Shown piece after piece: positions 44,944-53,758 of a stretch of DNA of 64,000 nucleotides. The notes under the pieces are model-generated. The model worked only from the letters and a program-made list of their open reading frames with translations. It made no database searches and was not told where the DNA came from. The stretch is from NCBI RefSeq assembly GCF_001021025.1, contig NZ_CP011541.1, positions 2,480,001-2,544,000 of the forward strand. Reading direction: 5' to 3'. Origin of the DNA: Corynebacterium epidermidicanis (GTDB lineage Bacteria > Actinomycetota > Actinomycetes > Mycobacteriales > Mycobacteriaceae). Made by a program: the position numbers and the translations under genes. Within the stretch, counting starts at the first letter, position 1. Each line of letters begins with the position of its first letter.

Positions 44944-46434
44944 TTAGTCCTGCTTGCCGAAGACAGGGTTGTGGACGGCGCCGAGATTGATGTGGACGGC
45001 CTGTTGATCGGTGTAGAAGTCGATCGAGCGGTAGCCGCCCTCATGGCCGAGGCCGGATGCCTTCACTCCACCGAACGGGGTGCGCAGGTCGCGAACGTTG
45101 TTGGAGTTCAGCCACACCATGCCGGCTTCGACGTTCTGGGCGAAGTTGTGCGCGCGCTTCAGGTCGGAGGTCCAGACGTAGGCCGCCAGGCCGTACTTGG
45201 TGTTGTTGGCCAGCTCAAGAGCCTCTTCTTCGGTGTCAAACGGGGTGATCGCGACGACCGGGCCGAAGATTTCCTCCTGGAAGATCCGAGCGGTTGGTGG
45301 CACGTCGACGAAAACGGTCGGTGCCACGAAGTTTCCCTCCGGGAAACCTTCCGGACGACCGCCACCTGCGACGAGGCGTCCTTCAGACTTACCGATCTCG
45401 ACATAGGACATGACCTTTTCGAAGTGCTCTGGGTGGACCAGGGCGCCGACCTCGGTCTTCGGGTCAGATGGCAGGCCCACGCGGACACGCTTCGCCTGAG
45501 CTGCGTACTTCTCGACGAACTCGTCGTAAATCTCGCGCTGGACCAGGATGCGCGAGCCCGCAGTGCAACGCTCACCGTTCAGGGAGAACACGCCGAAGAT
45601 GCAGGCGTTAATCGCTTCATCGAGGTCGGCGTCGGCAAAGACGATCGCTGGGGACTTGCCGCCCAACTCCATGGATAGGCCCTTGAGGTAAGGAGCGGCA
45701 TTGCCGAAAATGATCTGGCCGGTGCGGGACTCGCCGGTAAAGGAGATCAACGGAACGTCCGGGTGCTTAACCAGCGCATCACCGGCCGTCTCACCGAAGC
45801 CGTTGACCAGGTTGAACACGCCCTCTGGCAGGCCGGCTTCTTCGAAAATGCCCGCCCACAGTGATGCTGACAGCGGGGTGAATTCCGCCGGCTTGAGCAC
45901 TACGCAGTTGCCGGTAGCAATCGCCGGCGCCAGCTTCCAGGACTCCAGCATGAATGGGGTGTTCCACGGAGTGATGAGGCCGGCAACACCGATAGGCTTG
46001 CGGTTAACGTAGTTGACCTGGCGGCCAGGCACCTTGTAGGTGTCATCTGCCTGGGCGACGATGAGGTCCGCGAAGAAGCGGAAGTTCTCCGCCGCGCGAC
46101 GGGCCTGGCCCAGCGCCTGAGTGATCGGCAAGCCCGAGTCAAAGGACTCCATCTCAGCCAGGATTTCCTCGCGAGACTCTACGATGTCCGCGATCTTGTG
46201 CAGCACGCGGGAACGCTCGCGCGGCAGCATCTTTGGCCACGGACCTTCCTTGAAGGCCTTGGTAGCGGCGGCAACTGCGGCGTCGATGTCTTCCTTCTTG
46301 CCGGATGCGGCCTGAATGTAGTCCTCGTTGGTGACTGGGTTGAGCACCCCGAAGGTGTCCCCGTCGATCGAGTCGACGAACTTGCCGCCGATGTAGTGCT
46401 GAATCTTTTCTGGCAGATGTGCTGGTTTGTTCAT
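44944..46434 (-). CDS. hpaE: 5-carboxymethyl-2-hydroxymuconate semialdehyde dehydrogenase
   Basis: 496 residues. Aldehyde dehydrogenase with asparagine 157 (ITPWNTPFM), glutamate 256 (MELGGKSPAIVF) and catalytic cysteine 290 (FSLNGERCTAGSRI). The NGERCTAGSR loop is typical of HpaE/HpcC. Oxidises the ring-cleavage semialdehyde with NAD+. Starts two bases after the regulator gene stop and precedes the dioxygenase gene, so the order of genes places the reaction directly after ring opening. Confidence 0.9.
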   Translation of the reverse strand: MNKPAHLPEKIQHYIGGKFVDSIDGDTFGVLNPVTNEDYIQAASGKKEDIDAAVAAATKAFKEGPWPKMLPRERSRVLHKIADIVESREEILAEMESFDSGLPITQALGQARRAAENFRFFADLIVAQADDTYKVPGRQVNYVNRKPIGVAGLITPWNTPFMLESWKLAPAIATGNCVVLKPAEFTPLSASLWAGIFEEAGLPEGVFNLVNGFGETAGDALVKHPDVPLISFTGESRTGQIIFGNAAPYLKGLSMELGGKSPAIVFADADLDEAINACIFGVFSLNGERCTAGSRILVQREIYDEFVEKYAAQAKRVRVGLPSDPKTEVGALVHPEHFEKVMSYVEIGKSEGRLVAGGGRPEGFPEGNFVAPTVFVDVPPTARIFQEEIFGPVVAITPFDTEEEALELANNTKYGLAAYVWTSDLKRAHNFAQNVEAGMVWLNSNNVRDLRTPFGGVKASGLGHEGGYRSIDFYTDQQAVHINLGAVHNPVFGKQD

Positions 46435-46436
46435 GG

Positions 46437-47126
46437 TTAATCCTTCTCAGTGTGGTGTGCGTTCTTTGCTAGGTACTTTTCGATAGTGCGCAACCTGTGC
46501 GCACGCGCGAGCTTTTCGACGTATTCCGCCTCGGCCTGAATCTCAATGAGCTGCAGCAATTGAGTGTGTTCTTTCACTGATGTGGCAGCTCGTTCCGGCA
46601 CAAATGCGAAAGTGGATTCGCGCAGGTAGTTAAGCCGATCCCATTCGGAGTTAATCAATTCCACCAGGTGGCTGTTGGGACAAGCCTCATACAGCACGCT
46701 GTGGAATTTGCGATTAAGGATCGTGAATTCTCGTGGGTTGAGGTCGACGAGGCACTGATGCATTTCCTCGTTCAACTCGGTCGCATGCTCGATTTGTGCC
46801 GTTGTCACAAATGGAGCCGCCAGCGCGGTGGCGTTGCCTTCGAGCACACCCAGGGTATGCATGGAGTTGACATAGGCGCTGCTATCAATCATTGCGACCC
46901 GCGCGCCGACGTTTCTTTCGAACGTCACGAGCCCCTCTGCTTCCAGCTGGCGGATCGCTTCCCGAACTGGGACGACCGAGACGCCTAGTTCTTTGGCAAT
47001 TTCCGCCAACACCAACCGGTGTCCCGGCGCGAATTCACTAGACAGGATCCTGGTGCGCACAAATTCATGCGCACGCTCCGTCTTGGAAAGCCCTACGCTA
47101 TTGAGTTGTGGAAGGGGGTTGGTCAT
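46437..47126 (-). CDS. GntR-family regulator with FCD domain, embedded in the homoprotocatechuate operon
   Basis: 229 residues. Winged helix at about 15-80 (ILSSEFAPGHRLVLAEIAKELGVSVVPVREAIRQLEAEGLVTFERNVGARVA) and an all-helical FCD ligand domain at about 90-215 with the metal-type histidines in LNRKFHSVLYEA. FCD regulators of aromatic pathways bind a pathway intermediate and repress until it accumulates. Encoded inside the operon it most likely controls; the shared motif at 48690 and 50347 is the best candidate operator. Confidence 0.9.
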   Translation of the reverse strand: MTNPLPQLNSVGLSKTERAHEFVRTRILSSEFAPGHRLVLAEIAKELGVSVVPVREAIRQLEAEGLVTFERNVGARVAMIDSSAYVNSMHTLGVLEGNATALAAPFVTTAQIEHATELNEEMHQCLVDLNPREFTILNRKFHSVLYEACPNSHLVELINSEWDRLNYLRESTFAFVPERAATSVKEHTQLLQLIEIQAEAEYVEKLARAHRLRTIEKYLAKNAHHTEKD

Positions 47127-47131
47127 GGTTT

Positions 47132-48619
47132 CTATTGTGGCTCTACCGCTGGCTGCGGGTGCTCAACAAGCCAAGCCTCAAACTCCTCCTTCCAGGTGCC
47201 GACCGGTGGGAACAGCCCATCTACTGGGTGCCCTTCGGCAACGCGCGCTGCTACCCATTCGTCTTCGTATTCCTTCTTCAGGGCAGCGTCAGCAACTTCT
47301 TCAGCCAGCTCTCGGGGGATCACGATCACGCCGTCGTCGTCGCCGACGATCACGTCACCTGGAATCACGGTGGCATTGCCGCAGCCGATGGCAACATCCA
47401 TTTCCCACGGGACGTGTTTGCGGCCAAGGACCGCGGGGTGCGCTACCTGTCCGAATACCGGAAGTCCAATCTCCTGTACCGCGGCGTAGTCGCGGATGCC
47501 ACCATCGGTGACCACTCCCGCCGCCCCGAGGTGCTTCGCGCGCAACGCAAGCACGTCACCTAGGGTGCCGGAACCCGACTCCTGGCGTGCTTCGATGACC
47601 AGTACTTCTCCTGGCTTCACGGAGTCAAACGCCTGCTTCTGCGCGTTGAACCCGCCACCGAATTTCTTGAACAGGTCTTCGCGTCCCGGTAAGAAACGCA
47701 GGGTCTTGGCGACCCCGACCATCTTGGTACCAGGGGTCTGCGGATGCACCCCTTCGATCACAACCTGGTTGAGCCCCCGGTTGCGCAGCTGCGCCGAAAG
47801 TCCGGCCGTCGGGGCAGCCAGCAGCTTTGCCCGCAGCGACGGGCTAATCGCGTTTTCGTCAGCAGACAGTCCGGCAGCCTCGCGGGAGCCGTAGGCTTCC
47901 TCGCGTTGCTTGTCGTCCTGGTGTGGCAGCATGCCGATTTCCGGATCGAATCCGCCTGGACCAGTAACAACGGTGCTGCGCAGCTTGCCGGAGCTTAGCC
48001 CCAAGCTCGGAGCGTCGACTTCAATTTCCACGACGTCACCAGGATGGATCACGGTGGAACCGGCCGGGGTGCCCGTCAGGATGATGTCCCCTTCTTCCAG
48101 CGTCATGTGCTGGGAAAGGTCTGCAACAAACTGTGCGAGCGGGAAGATGAGATCTTCATCTGAAGTGCCCCCTTCCTGCGCCAATTCGCCATTCACCCAG
48201 GTGCGGATGCGCAGCTGCGTCGGATCGACCGCCTGGGCGTCGATAAGCTCCGGCCCGAGCGGCGTGTAGCCGTCGCGCGACTTTGAGCGGGTGTTGGAGC
48301 CCTTGTCTTGGGCGCGGTAGTCGTAGATGCCGAGGTCGTTGGACGCGGTGACATACGCCACGTGCTCCCATGCTTGCTCGAGGCTCACGCGGTGCGCGGG
48401 CTTTCCGACGATCAACGCGATCTCGCCCTCAAATGCCATGAGCTCGCAGCCTTCCGGCAAAACCACATCGCTACCAGATGCAGCCAGCGAGCTGGTGGCC
48501 TTCAGAAAATAGGACGGTTGCTTCGGACGACGACCGCGCTGCGCGGCTCGTGACTCGAAAGCCACGTGCACCGCGATCACTTTGCCCGGTTTCACCGGCA
48601 GATTGGGGGGATTTGTCAT
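47132..48619 (-). CDS. hpaG: Fusion of fumarylacetoacetate-hydrolase-type isomerase (HpaG-like) and RraA-like domain
   Basis: 495 residues from ATG 48619 (GAGGACG upstream; frame open to 48760). N-terminal half is FAH-superfamily: FEGEIALIVGKPAHRV supplies metal glutamates, YVTASNDLGIYDYR and GPELIDAQAVDPTQLRIRTWVNGE follow, then GDIILTGTPAGSTVIHPGDVVEIEVD. The C-terminal half (about 285-490) is RraA/HMG-aldolase-like with GDVLALRAKHLGAAGVVTDGGIRDYAAVQE (Arg-Asp metal site) and GDVIVGDDDGVIVIP. In E. coli HpcE a second FAH domain performs the decarboxylation; here the RraA-like half may do it instead (inference). First gene of the operon. Confidence 0.87.
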   Translation of the reverse strand: MTNPPNLPVKPGKVIAVHVAFESRAAQRGRRPKQPSYFLKATSSLAASGSDVVLPEGCELMAFEGEIALIVGKPAHRVSLEQAWEHVAYVTASNDLGIYDYRAQDKGSNTRSKSRDGYTPLGPELIDAQAVDPTQLRIRTWVNGELAQEGGTSDEDLIFPLAQFVADLSQHMTLEEGDIILTGTPAGSTVIHPGDVVEIEVDAPSLGLSSGKLRSTVVTGPGGFDPEIGMLPHQDDKQREEAYGSREAAGLSADENAISPSLRAKLLAAPTAGLSAQLRNRGLNQVVIEGVHPQTPGTKMVGVAKTLRFLPGREDLFKKFGGGFNAQKQAFDSVKPGEVLVIEARQESGSGTLGDVLALRAKHLGAAGVVTDGGIRDYAAVQEIGLPVFGQVAHPAVLGRKHVPWEMDVAIGCGNATVIPGDVIVGDDDGVIVIPRELAEEVADAALKKEYEDEWVAARVAEGHPVDGLFPPVGTWKEEFEAWLVEHPQPAVEPQ

Positions 48620-48689
48620 GGAACGTCCTCTGAGGTCAGGGGCCCTAAGTGGGTATCGATTGCGAGTGCGCTCTTGACTCACTGACCGA

Positions 48690-48701
48690 ATCGTATATGA
48701 T
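48690..48701. promoter_or_regulatory. Putative operator ATCGTATATGAT between the divergent hpa operon and transporter gene
   Basis: Core of a larger palindrome GAATCGTATATGATTC (48688-48703) in the 198-base divergent region. The same 12-mer with one change appears inverted at 50347-50358 upstream of the hydroxylase gene. Size and TATA-centred symmetry fit FCD-type GntR operators; the regulator at 46437-47126 is the likely binder. Confidence 0.65.
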
Positions 48702-48817
48702 TCTTGCAACCGGCGCAAGTAATCTACATCACGTAAGTCACCTAGGTGGCTACTGGTCACAGAGTGGCTTGGCGCAGCTCACAGGAAATCGGATACGAGC
48801 GAGAAAGCACGACATTC

Positions 48818-50221
48818 ATGACAACTAGCAATGCAACCAAAGCAGCCGTGTCCCCGGGACGGCCCGGGACGTCGACAAGCGGCCAGCAAGCAAAAGAGCA
48901 GCGACGAGTGGCGGCTGCCACGATCGTCGGAACGGCAATTGAGTGGTATGACTTCTTCCTCTACGCTTCGGCCGCTGGCCTGGTGTTTAAGAAACTCATG
49001 TTCGGGCCAATGGGGCCTGGAGCTGCCACGATCGTTTCATTCCTCACTGTTGGCTTGAGCTTTTTGTTCCGCCCGCTCGGCGCTTTCCTGGCTGGCCACT
49101 ACGGCGACAAGTTCGGCCGACGAAAGATCTTGATGGTCACACTGATCGCGATGGGCGCTGCCACCACAGCCATCGGTTTCCTACCGACCTACGCCACCAT
49201 CGGTATCGCATCGCCAATCCTGCTGGTCTGCCTACGCATCATCCAGGGCATTTCTGCAGGTGGCGAATGGGGTGGCGCGGTACTGATGGCCGTGGAACAC
49301 GCACCCAACGACCGGCGTGGTCTCTACGGCTCCTTCCCACAGATCGGCGTGCCACTTGGTTTGCTGATGGCATCCGGAATGCTGACCATCATGGCGAAAG
49401 TTGCCCCTGGCGACGCATTTTTGGACTGGGGCTGGCGCGTCCCATTCCTCCTGAGCTTCGTGCTGATCCTGGTCGGTTTCGTCATTCGTCACGGCGTGGA
49501 GGAGTCCCCAGTGTTCGCCGAGATCGCCGAGCGTGCTGAGACCGTGAAGCAGCCGATCGGCAAGCTGCTGCGGGAACACCCGCTCCTCGTACTGGTAGCC
49601 GCGCTTATCTTCGCAGGTAACAACGCAGTGGGCTACATGACCACAGGTGGCTACATCCAGAACTACTCCACTGATCCAGACGGCCCAATCGGACACCAGC
49701 GCAGCGACGTCCTCCTCGCTGTCACCGTCTCGGCCGCAACCTGGCTAGTGTTCACCCTGCTCGCCGGCTGGCTGTCCGACATCATCGGTCGTCGCAACAC
49801 CTACATCATCGGCTTCATGCTGCAGATGCTCGGCGTGTTCCTGCTCTTCCCACTGGTCAACACTGGAACTCTGGGCAACCTCTACTTGGCACTGATTTCG
49901 CTCACGGTGGGACTGGGCCTGACCTACGGGCAGCAATCGGCCCTCTATGCTGAACTTTTCCCGGCCTCCATTCGCTTTTCCGGCGTATCAATCTCCTACG
50001 CGATTGGCGCGATCATGGGTGGTGCTTTCGCCCCCACCATCGCGGCTTACCTAGTGCAGAGCACCGGCACCACACAAGCAGTGACCTGGTATTTGGCCGG
50101 AATGACGCTGCTCGGCCTCATCGCCGTCCTCGGCCTGAAGGACCGCCGCGGTATCCCACTTGGCCCAGACCACGAGGCCGAACAGGCCGTGAGCCCACTG
50201 GTGGGCTTCAAACGGGTCTAA
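48818..50221 (+). CDS. MFS transporter, metabolite:H+ symporter (MHS) family
   Basis: 467 residues from ATG 48818 (frame open to 48746). Hydrophilic N-terminus of about 40 residues, then 12 helices with MHS markers: GTAIEWYDFFLYASAAGLVF in helix 1, GHYGDKFGRRKILM between helices 2 and 3, and RIIQGISAGGEWGGAVLMAVEHAP. The family imports carboxylates and aromatic acids with protons. Divergent from the hpa operon and just upstream of the hydroxylase gene, so the likely substrate is a hydroxyphenylacetate or related aromatic acid (inference). Confidence 0.9.
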   Translation: MTTSNATKAAVSPGRPGTSTSGQQAKEQRRVAAATIVGTAIEWYDFFLYASAAGLVFKKLMFGPMGPGAATIVSFLTVGLSFLFRPLGAFLAGHYGDKFGRRKILMVTLIAMGAATTAIGFLPTYATIGIASPILLVCLRIIQGISAGGEWGGAVLMAVEHAPNDRRGLYGSFPQIGVPLGLLMASGMLTIMAKVAPGDAFLDWGWRVPFLLSFVLILVGFVIRHGVEESPVFAEIAERAETVKQPIGKLLREHPLLVLVAALIFAGNNAVGYMTTGGYIQNYSTDPDGPIGHQRSDVLLAVTVSAATWLVFTLLAGWLSDIIGRRNTYIIGFMLQMLGVFLLFPLVNTGTLGNLYLALISLTVGLGLTYGQQSALYAELFPASIRFSGVSISYAIGAIMGGAFAPTIAAYLVQSTGTTQAVTWYLAGMTLLGLIAVLGLKDRRGIPLGPDHEAEQAVSPLVGFKRV

Positions 50222-50346
50222 CCGCCCCGAGCCCTTGACAGGCACAGTGCGAGCCCAGCGTCGAGCACTGTGCGCCCCAACGCGCGAAACATGCTGCACG
50301 ACACAGCTCTAAGATTCTTGTCATTAGCGCCACACAAGCGGGCACG

Positions 50347-50358
50347 ATAATATACGAT
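50347..50358. promoter_or_regulatory. Second copy of the putative hpa operator upstream of the hydroxylase gene
   Basis: ATAATATACGAT, whose complement ATCGTATATTAT differs from the 48690 site at one position. Located 57-68 bases before the hydroxylase ATG, a good position for repression. Confidence 0.55.
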
Positions 50359-50414
50359 TTGAGATATTGTTTGAGATCCGCGCCACAAACCGTATTTTTT
50401 AGCATTAGGAGCAC

Positions 50415-52283
50415 ATGATGCACTTCCATCACCACGGATACGTTTCTGAAGACCCCCGCACCTTGCCAGCAGCGGGCGTGGGGCTCAATCGACCGACCGA
50501 GCTGCCAGATGAGATGGATGTGCTTATCGTCGGCACCGGACCTGCCGGGATGATCGCTGCCGCCCAGCTTTCGATGTACCCGAATGTGCATACCCGGATC
50601 ATCGATCGTCGCCCTCATCGACTAGAGATCGGACAGGCTGATGGCATCCAGGCCCGCAGCGTGGAGACTTTCCAAGCCTTCGGCTTCGCAAATGAGATCA
50701 CCGACGAGGCCTACCGCATCACCGAGATGTGCTTCTGGAAGCCAAACCCGGAAAACCCAGCCGAAATCATTCGCACTGGTCGCGCGCCCGACGATCCGAA
50801 TGGAATTTCCGAGTTCCCGCACCTCATCGTGAACCAGGCCCGAGTGCTCGACCACTTCGCCGCCTTCATGAAGCGTTCCCCATCCCGTATGGAGCCCGAC
50901 TTTGGCTGGGAGTTCGTTAGCCTGGAGGTAGCCGATGAGAACGCCGGCGAAGAATACCCCGTTTCAGTCACACTGCGTCGCACGTGCGACGTGGATGAAG
51001 GCACAGAACGCGTCGTCAAGGCAAAGTACGTGGTGGGCTGCGATGGTGCCCGCTCCAAGGTGCGCAAGTCCATTGGCCGCGTGCTCGCTGGAGATGCCGC
51101 TAACCACGCTTGGGGTGTCATGGATGTCCTGGCCAACACCGACTTCCCGGACATCCGCACGAAGTGCGCGATCCAGTCGTCTTCCGGAAGTATCCTATTG
51201 ATCCCGCGCGAAGGCGGCCATCTGTTCCGCATGTATGTCGATCTTGGCGTGGTCCCGGAGGGCGATAACGGCAAGATCCGCGAAACGTCAATCGAGCAGG
51301 TCATCGCGAAGGCAAACGAAATCATGGCGCCGTACTACGTGGACGTCAAGAACGTCGCGTGGAGCTCGGTGTACGAAGTCGGCCACCGTGTCACCAACCA
51401 CTTCGACGACGCCTCCGACATCGGCGGCAACCCTCGCGTCTTCATCACCGGCGACGCCTGCCATACCCACTCCGCGAAGGCCGGCCAGGGCATGAACGTG
51501 TCCATGCAAGACGGGTTCAACATTGCGTGGAAGCTCGGTGCGGTGCTCAGTGGCCAGTCGCCATCCGAGCTGCTCAAGACCTACTCTGCCGAGCGTCAGG
51601 TGGTCGCGCAGAACCTCATCGACTTTGACAAGGAATGGTCTACCTTGATGGCCAAGCCTGCCGAGGAGTTCGAGGATCCGAAGTTCCTGGAAGAGTTCTA
51701 CGTCAAGACCGCGGAGTTCCCAGCCGGCTTCATGACGCAGTACACCGACTCCCTCATCACCTTTGGCGAATCTCGCCAGGAGCTGGCCACCGGATACCCA
51801 CTTGGCAAGCGCTTCAAGTCTGAGCTCGTCTCCCGCGTCTCGGACGGTAACCCCATCCACCTGGGCCACCAGGCTACCGCGGACGGCCGCTGGCGTGTCT
51901 ACGTTTTCGCCGACGCTGCCGGCCAAAAGATCAACGACTGGGCCGCCTGGTGGTCAGACTCCGACAACTCGCCACAGCGCCACACCCCAGCTGGCGACAC
52001 CGACGCGCTTTTCGACGTCCGGGTGATCTACCCTCGTCCGCACGCAGAGATTTCTATTCCTGAGGTGCCATCCGCGTTCAAGCCCGTGGTAGGCGCATTC
52101 GACATCGAATACTGGGAGAAGGTCTATGGCGTGAGTGAGAAGCACAACATCTTCGCTGATCGTGGAATCGGAGCTAAGGGGGCCGTAGTGGTTGTTCGAC
52201 CTGACCAGTATGTCGCCGGCATCTTCGGCCTGAACGAGACGGAGGCACTGGCCGAGTTCATGAACCCAATCTTCGGCGGATAA
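50415..52283 (+). CDS. FAD-dependent aromatic hydroxylase, 3-hydroxybenzoate 4-monooxygenase (MobA)-like
   Basis: 622 residues, the length of MobA/phenol-hydroxylase-type enzymes. FAD motifs: DVLIVGTGPAGMIAAAQLSMYPN, DG motif YVVGCDGARSKVRKSIGR, and GDACHTHSAKAGQGMNVSMQDGFNIAWKL. The C-terminal part (about 460-622) is the thioredoxin-like phenol-hydroxylase dimerisation domain ending RPDQYVAGIFGLNETEALAEF. Uses NAD(P)H and O2 to hydroxylate a phenolic acid at the para position. No HpaBC genes are present, so this enzyme probably supplies homoprotocatechuate, for example from 3-hydroxyphenylacetate (inference). ATG 50415; an alternative ATG 50418 is adjacent. Confidence 0.87.
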   Translation: MMHFHHHGYVSEDPRTLPAAGVGLNRPTELPDEMDVLIVGTGPAGMIAAAQLSMYPNVHTRIIDRRPHRLEIGQADGIQARSVETFQAFGFANEITDEAYRITEMCFWKPNPENPAEIIRTGRAPDDPNGISEFPHLIVNQARVLDHFAAFMKRSPSRMEPDFGWEFVSLEVADENAGEEYPVSVTLRRTCDVDEGTERVVKAKYVVGCDGARSKVRKSIGRVLAGDAANHAWGVMDVLANTDFPDIRTKCAIQSSSGSILLIPREGGHLFRMYVDLGVVPEGDNGKIRETSIEQVIAKANEIMAPYYVDVKNVAWSSVYEVGHRVTNHFDDASDIGGNPRVFITGDACHTHSAKAGQGMNVSMQDGFNIAWKLGAVLSGQSPSELLKTYSAERQVVAQNLIDFDKEWSTLMAKPAEEFEDPKFLEEFYVKTAEFPAGFMTQYTDSLITFGESRQELATGYPLGKRFKSELVSRVSDGNPIHLGHQATADGRWRVYVFADAAGQKINDWAAWWSDSDNSPQRHTPAGDTDALFDVRVIYPRPHAEISIPEVPSAFKPVVGAFDIEYWEKVYGVSEKHNIFADRGIGAKGAVVVVRPDQYVAGIFGLNETEALAEFMNPIFGG

Positions 52284-52300
52284 TTACGGGTTTTTCCACG

Positions 52301-52346
52301 AGCCGAGTAGCCGCTGCCCAGTTAACCGGGCGGCCGTTACTCGGCT
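52301..52346. terminator. Stem-loop between hydroxylase and TMEM175-like genes
   Basis: AGCCGAGTA at 52301-52309 pairs with TACTCGGCT at 52338-52346, with further GC pairs inside. It lies between converging genes and overlaps the last codons of the minus-strand gene. The T tract is weak in both directions. Confidence 0.55.
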
Positions 52347-52936
52347 GTCGTTTGCGCTGTTTCTAATGCCATTGCCTGTTCGATGCGCTTATCTGGAACG
52401 ATCCACATGATGGCTACGCCGACGAAGCAAACAAAGGCAATTGCTGGGTGCACGAACGCACCGACCATGCCTACGACATAAGCTACCGTTGATATTTTCC
52501 CCTTCATATCATTGCCGATCGCCTTGGCCAACGGCGAGTCCGGCCCGCATTGGGTGAGCACTTGGTTTTGCAGGATGAAATAGGACACCGCACACATCAA
52601 CAGCACGGCACCGTAAGTCACTGCAGGAACTACTGCAAACGGGTTGGTCCCAGTCCACGCGGTAGTAACTGGGATCAAGGACATCCAGAATAGCCAGTGC
52701 AGGTTTGCCCAGAGAATATGGCCCTTGACCATAGGCAAGGCATACAGCAAATGGTGGTGGTTCGCCCAGTAGATACCTACGTAAATAAAGCTAAGTAGAT
52801 AGTTGATCAGCTCGGGGCCGAGCAGCCGGATGGCATCGAAATGGACCCCTTCCGGGGTACTAATACCCAAGACCATGATGGTAATGATGATGGCGAGGAC
52901 GCCGTCACTAAAGGCCTCAAGGCGATTTGTTGTCAT
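52337..52936 (-). CDS. TMEM175 family (DUF1211) potassium-channel-like membrane protein
   Basis: 199 residues with six hydrophobic segments. The family signature RxxxFSD is at residues 5-11 (RLEAFSDGVLAIIITIMVL), followed by WANHHHLLYAL in the third segment. Bacterial members carry one six-helix repeat and form tetrameric K+ channels. Stands alone; its 3' end overlaps the stem-loop shared with the hydroxylase gene. Confidence 0.9.
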   Translation of the reverse strand: MTTNRLEAFSDGVLAIIITIMVLGISTPEGVHFDAIRLLGPELINYLLSFIYVGIYWANHHHLLYALPMVKGHILWANLHWLFWMSLIPVTTAWTGTNPFAVVPAVTYGAVLLMCAVSYFILQNQVLTQCGPDSPLAKAIGNDMKGKISTVAYVVGMVGAFVHPAIAFVCFVGVAIMWIVPDKRIEQAMALETAQTTAE

Positions 52937-53086
52937 GAACCGTTAGTTTAGTCGCAAGCACTCGTGTCCGGGCACTAAATTGTGCCGTTTTGATGAAATG
53001 ACAACAAAAGGCGGGTACACTTTGAGGCAAATGGCGGCAAAGCTTGATCTACCGCTGCCCACGTCGCTCACTATTAAGGAGAATAC

Positions 53087-53743
53087 ATGCTAAAGCTAGC
53101 GCCAGAGCCAATTCGCGATCAGCAGGATGACCACCTATTGACGCCAGAAAATTGCGCCATCGTCTTCATTGACTTCCAAGAAGGCCAGTACGCCACCGTG
53201 GGGTCAGCCACCTCGAAGGAGATCAACCTTGGTGCTGTCACCCTGGCCAAACTCGCCACCGCTTACGAGATTCCTACCGTGGTGACCACAGTCGCCGTCG
53301 ATATGGGCGTCAACGAGGCAACCGTCCCGGAAATCATGCGGGAGCTGCCAGGTGTGGAACAGATTGACCGAACTGGTGTTAATAGCTGGGAAGATGCTGA
53401 CTTCCGCGCAGCCATCGAGGCCACCGGCAAGAAGAAGATCGTGATGGCTGGACTGTGGACCGAGGTCTGCCTCGCCTTTCCGACGCTCGACATGCTCCGC
53501 GAAGGATATGAGATCTACCCGGTCATTGACGCTGTAGGTGGCGTGTCATCGGTGACCCACGAAACCGCGATCCAGCGCATGCTCCAGGCGGGCGCGCAGC
53601 CGATTACGTCGCTAGCCTTGGGGTGCGAGCTGATGCGCAATTGGGCTCGCGAGGACGCAGACAAGTACCGCGTCATCATTAATGACTACTTCCGGCGCAA
53701 GCGTGCCATTGGGGCAGCATCGGGCGATTTGTTCCACAACTAG
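53087..53743 (+). CDS. Isochorismatase-like cysteine hydrolase
   Basis: 218 residues. The triad is visible: aspartate in CAIVFIDFQEGQYATVG, lysine in ATGKKKIVMAGLWTE and nucleophile cysteine in TEVCLAFPTLDMLREGYEIYPVIDAVGG. Similar proteins hydrolyse small amides or vinyl ethers (YcaC-like group). ATG 53087 has AAGGAG seven bases upstream. First of three same-strand genes (gaps 15 and -4), so probably an operon for detoxification or oxidative stress (inference). Confidence 0.88.
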   Translation: MLKLAPEPIRDQQDDHLLTPENCAIVFIDFQEGQYATVGSATSKEINLGAVTLAKLATAYEIPTVVTTVAVDMGVNEATVPEIMRELPGVEQIDRTGVNSWEDADFRAAIEATGKKKIVMAGLWTEVCLAFPTLDMLREGYEIYPVIDAVGGVSSVTHETAIQRMLQAGAQPITSLALGCELMRNWAREDADKYRVIINDYFRRKRAIGAASGDLFHN

Positions 53744-53758
53744 AACTGAGGAGAAGAA

